Assembly: GCA_946885335.1 (NCBI GenBank)
Contig: CAMPGG010000061.1
Span: 1-13,663, forward strand
DNA length: 13,663 nt
Direction of reading: 5' to 3'
Source of the DNA: an uncultured Chitinophagaceae bacterium
GTDB lineage: Bacteria > Bacteroidota > Bacteroidia > Chitinophagales > Chitinophagaceae
Shown: positions 12,836-13,663 of the stretch, piece by piece
How the letters are laid out: each line of letters opens with the position of its first letter
Position numbering within the stretch: the stretch's first letter is position 1
Position numbers and translations under genes: made by a program
The notes under the pieces: generated by a model
Database searches by the model: none
Told to the model about the DNA's origin: nothing
The model's input: only the letters and a program-made list of their open reading frames with translations

Positions 12836-13663
12836 TTATTTAGATGAATATGCAGGATTAAATATTAAAGCAGTTAATTCATTTATCATTTTGTCAAGAT
12901 ATGGGTATGCATTGTTGCTTAAAAGTATGATTGTTTTTTCGGCATCCAAATATCGAACGATTTGCGTTTTATAACCAGGGTTATCGCCATTATGCCTGAC
13001 TGTTTTTCCATGTTTTGGATCTTTATCTATCATCCATCCAAATCCATAATTACTATGTTCACCATTTATTAATTTCATTGGCTGGTAGGCAGCATTCAGT
13101 GCACTTTGCTTTATAAGCTTTTCTGTTTTTAATGCCTGGTCCCATTTCAGCAGGTCTTCTGCGGTTGAACTGACTCTTCCCGGACCTTTTCGGTTCCCCA
13201 GCCAAATAGTGTAGTCAGCGGAAGGATCAGCATCTGCCCTTTTGTATGGTTGATTGCCTTCATTCCAGAGGTGGCCAACTGTAAAATTTTTAGTAGCGGC
13301 TTTCTGTCGCGGTGTACGGATATCCGAGCTTTTCATCTTCAAAGGTTTGAAGATCCATTTCCGGCTCAGTTTAATAAAATCTTTACCGCTGGACTTTTCG
13401 GCTATGCTTGCCAGTAATACATATCCTGTATTACTGTATTTATATTGAGTGCCGGGCTCAAAAAGTTTTGGCGGCGCATATTTATTCAGGTATTCCAGGA
13501 TATCCGGGTTACCCGCTACTTTTGATTTATCCCAATGTTTATCCATAATATCCTGGTAATCCGGTAAGCCACTGGTATGTGTTAATAAATGCCTGATTGT
13601 AATTCCCTTGTACGGAATATCCAGGTAGTTTTCTACAAGGTCATCATAATTCAATTTCCCTTT
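12836..13663 (-). CDS. Serine hydrolase of the beta-lactamase / class C PBP fold, 5' end outside window
   Basis: The frame stays open to the window edge (275 codons seen), so the N-terminus with the signal peptide and the SxxK nucleophile is missing. The codon at 13652-13654 is TTG inside the conserved run 'KGKLNYDDLVENYL', not a start. Visible family signs are 'ITIRHLLTHTSGLPDY', the second catalytic motif YSN at 13430-13438 ('YKYSNTGYVLLASIAEK'), 'GRVSSTAEDLLKWDQAL' and the third motif HNG at 12986-12994 ('VRHNGDNPGYKT'), where HxG replaces KTG as in many esterase and D-aminopeptidase relatives. The family includes D-Ala-D-Ala peptidases, D-aminopeptidases, esterases and class C beta-lactamases, so the substrate cannot be assigned. 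The HNG motif and 'HTSGLPDY' favour a non-antibiotic-resistance hydrolase. It lies upstream of the D-aminoacylase gene, with which it may share a transcript. Confidence 0.9.
   Translation of the reverse strand, partial: KGKLNYDDLVENYLDIPYKGITIRHLLTHTSGLPDYQDIMDKHWDKSKVAGNPDILEYLNKYAPPKLFEPGTQYKYSNTGYVLLASIAEKSSGKDFIKLSRKWIFKPLKMKSSDIRTPRQKAATKNFTVGHLWNEGNQPYKRADADPSADYTIWLGNRKGPGRVSSTAEDLLKWDQALKTEKLIKQSALNAAYQPMKLINGEHSNYGFGWMIDKDPKHGKTVRHNGDNPGYKTQIVRYLDAEKTIILLSNNAYPYLDKMINELTALIFNPAYSSK

Noticed and set aside
13652..13654. TTG as start of the serine hydrolase
   Set aside because: The frame remains open to the window edge with family-like sequence, and the SxxK motif must lie further upstream. 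The gene is partial.

Overview
The window looks like a chromosomal fragment of a Bacteroidota bacterium, probably close to the Chitinophagaceae. This is inferred from the AT-rich sequence, start codons without strong Shine-Dalgarno sequences, the style of the multi-GAF hybrid kinase, and a lipid-rich signal peptide ending in TSA-Q. No RNA gene, insertion sequence, CRISPR array or phage gene was seen.

Left two-thirds (1-8776, all minus strand): a probable signalling operon, read from right to left. It starts with a 2608-residue cytoplasmic hybrid histidine kinase made of twelve tandem GAF domains, a HisKA/HATPase core, an intact receiver and a degenerate C-terminal receiver. Next come a 127-residue single-domain response regulator and the N-terminal 160 residues of a PAS-like/GAF protein whose output domain lies outside the window. 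The GAF repeats have a period of 525-531 bp. By sequence they fall into ordered blocks: six of type A, two of type B, three of type C and one more distant GAF next to the kinase. This array is the most notable feature here.

Middle (8777-9318): a non-coding divergent region of about 540 bp with three small inverted repeats. It presumably holds the promoters of the kinase operon and of the rightward genes.

Right third: a DUF418 (YeiB-like) membrane protein and a small SnoaL/NTF2-like protein on the plus strand. They converge with two minus-strand genes: a signal-peptide-bearing N-acyl-D-amino-acid deacylase of the amidohydrolase superfamily and, upstream of it, a serine hydrolase of the beta-lactamase/penicillin-binding-protein fold that is cut by the window edge. 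The last two may act together on D-amino-acid-containing peptides or acyl-amino acids outside the cytoplasm; that link is inferred from adjacency only.
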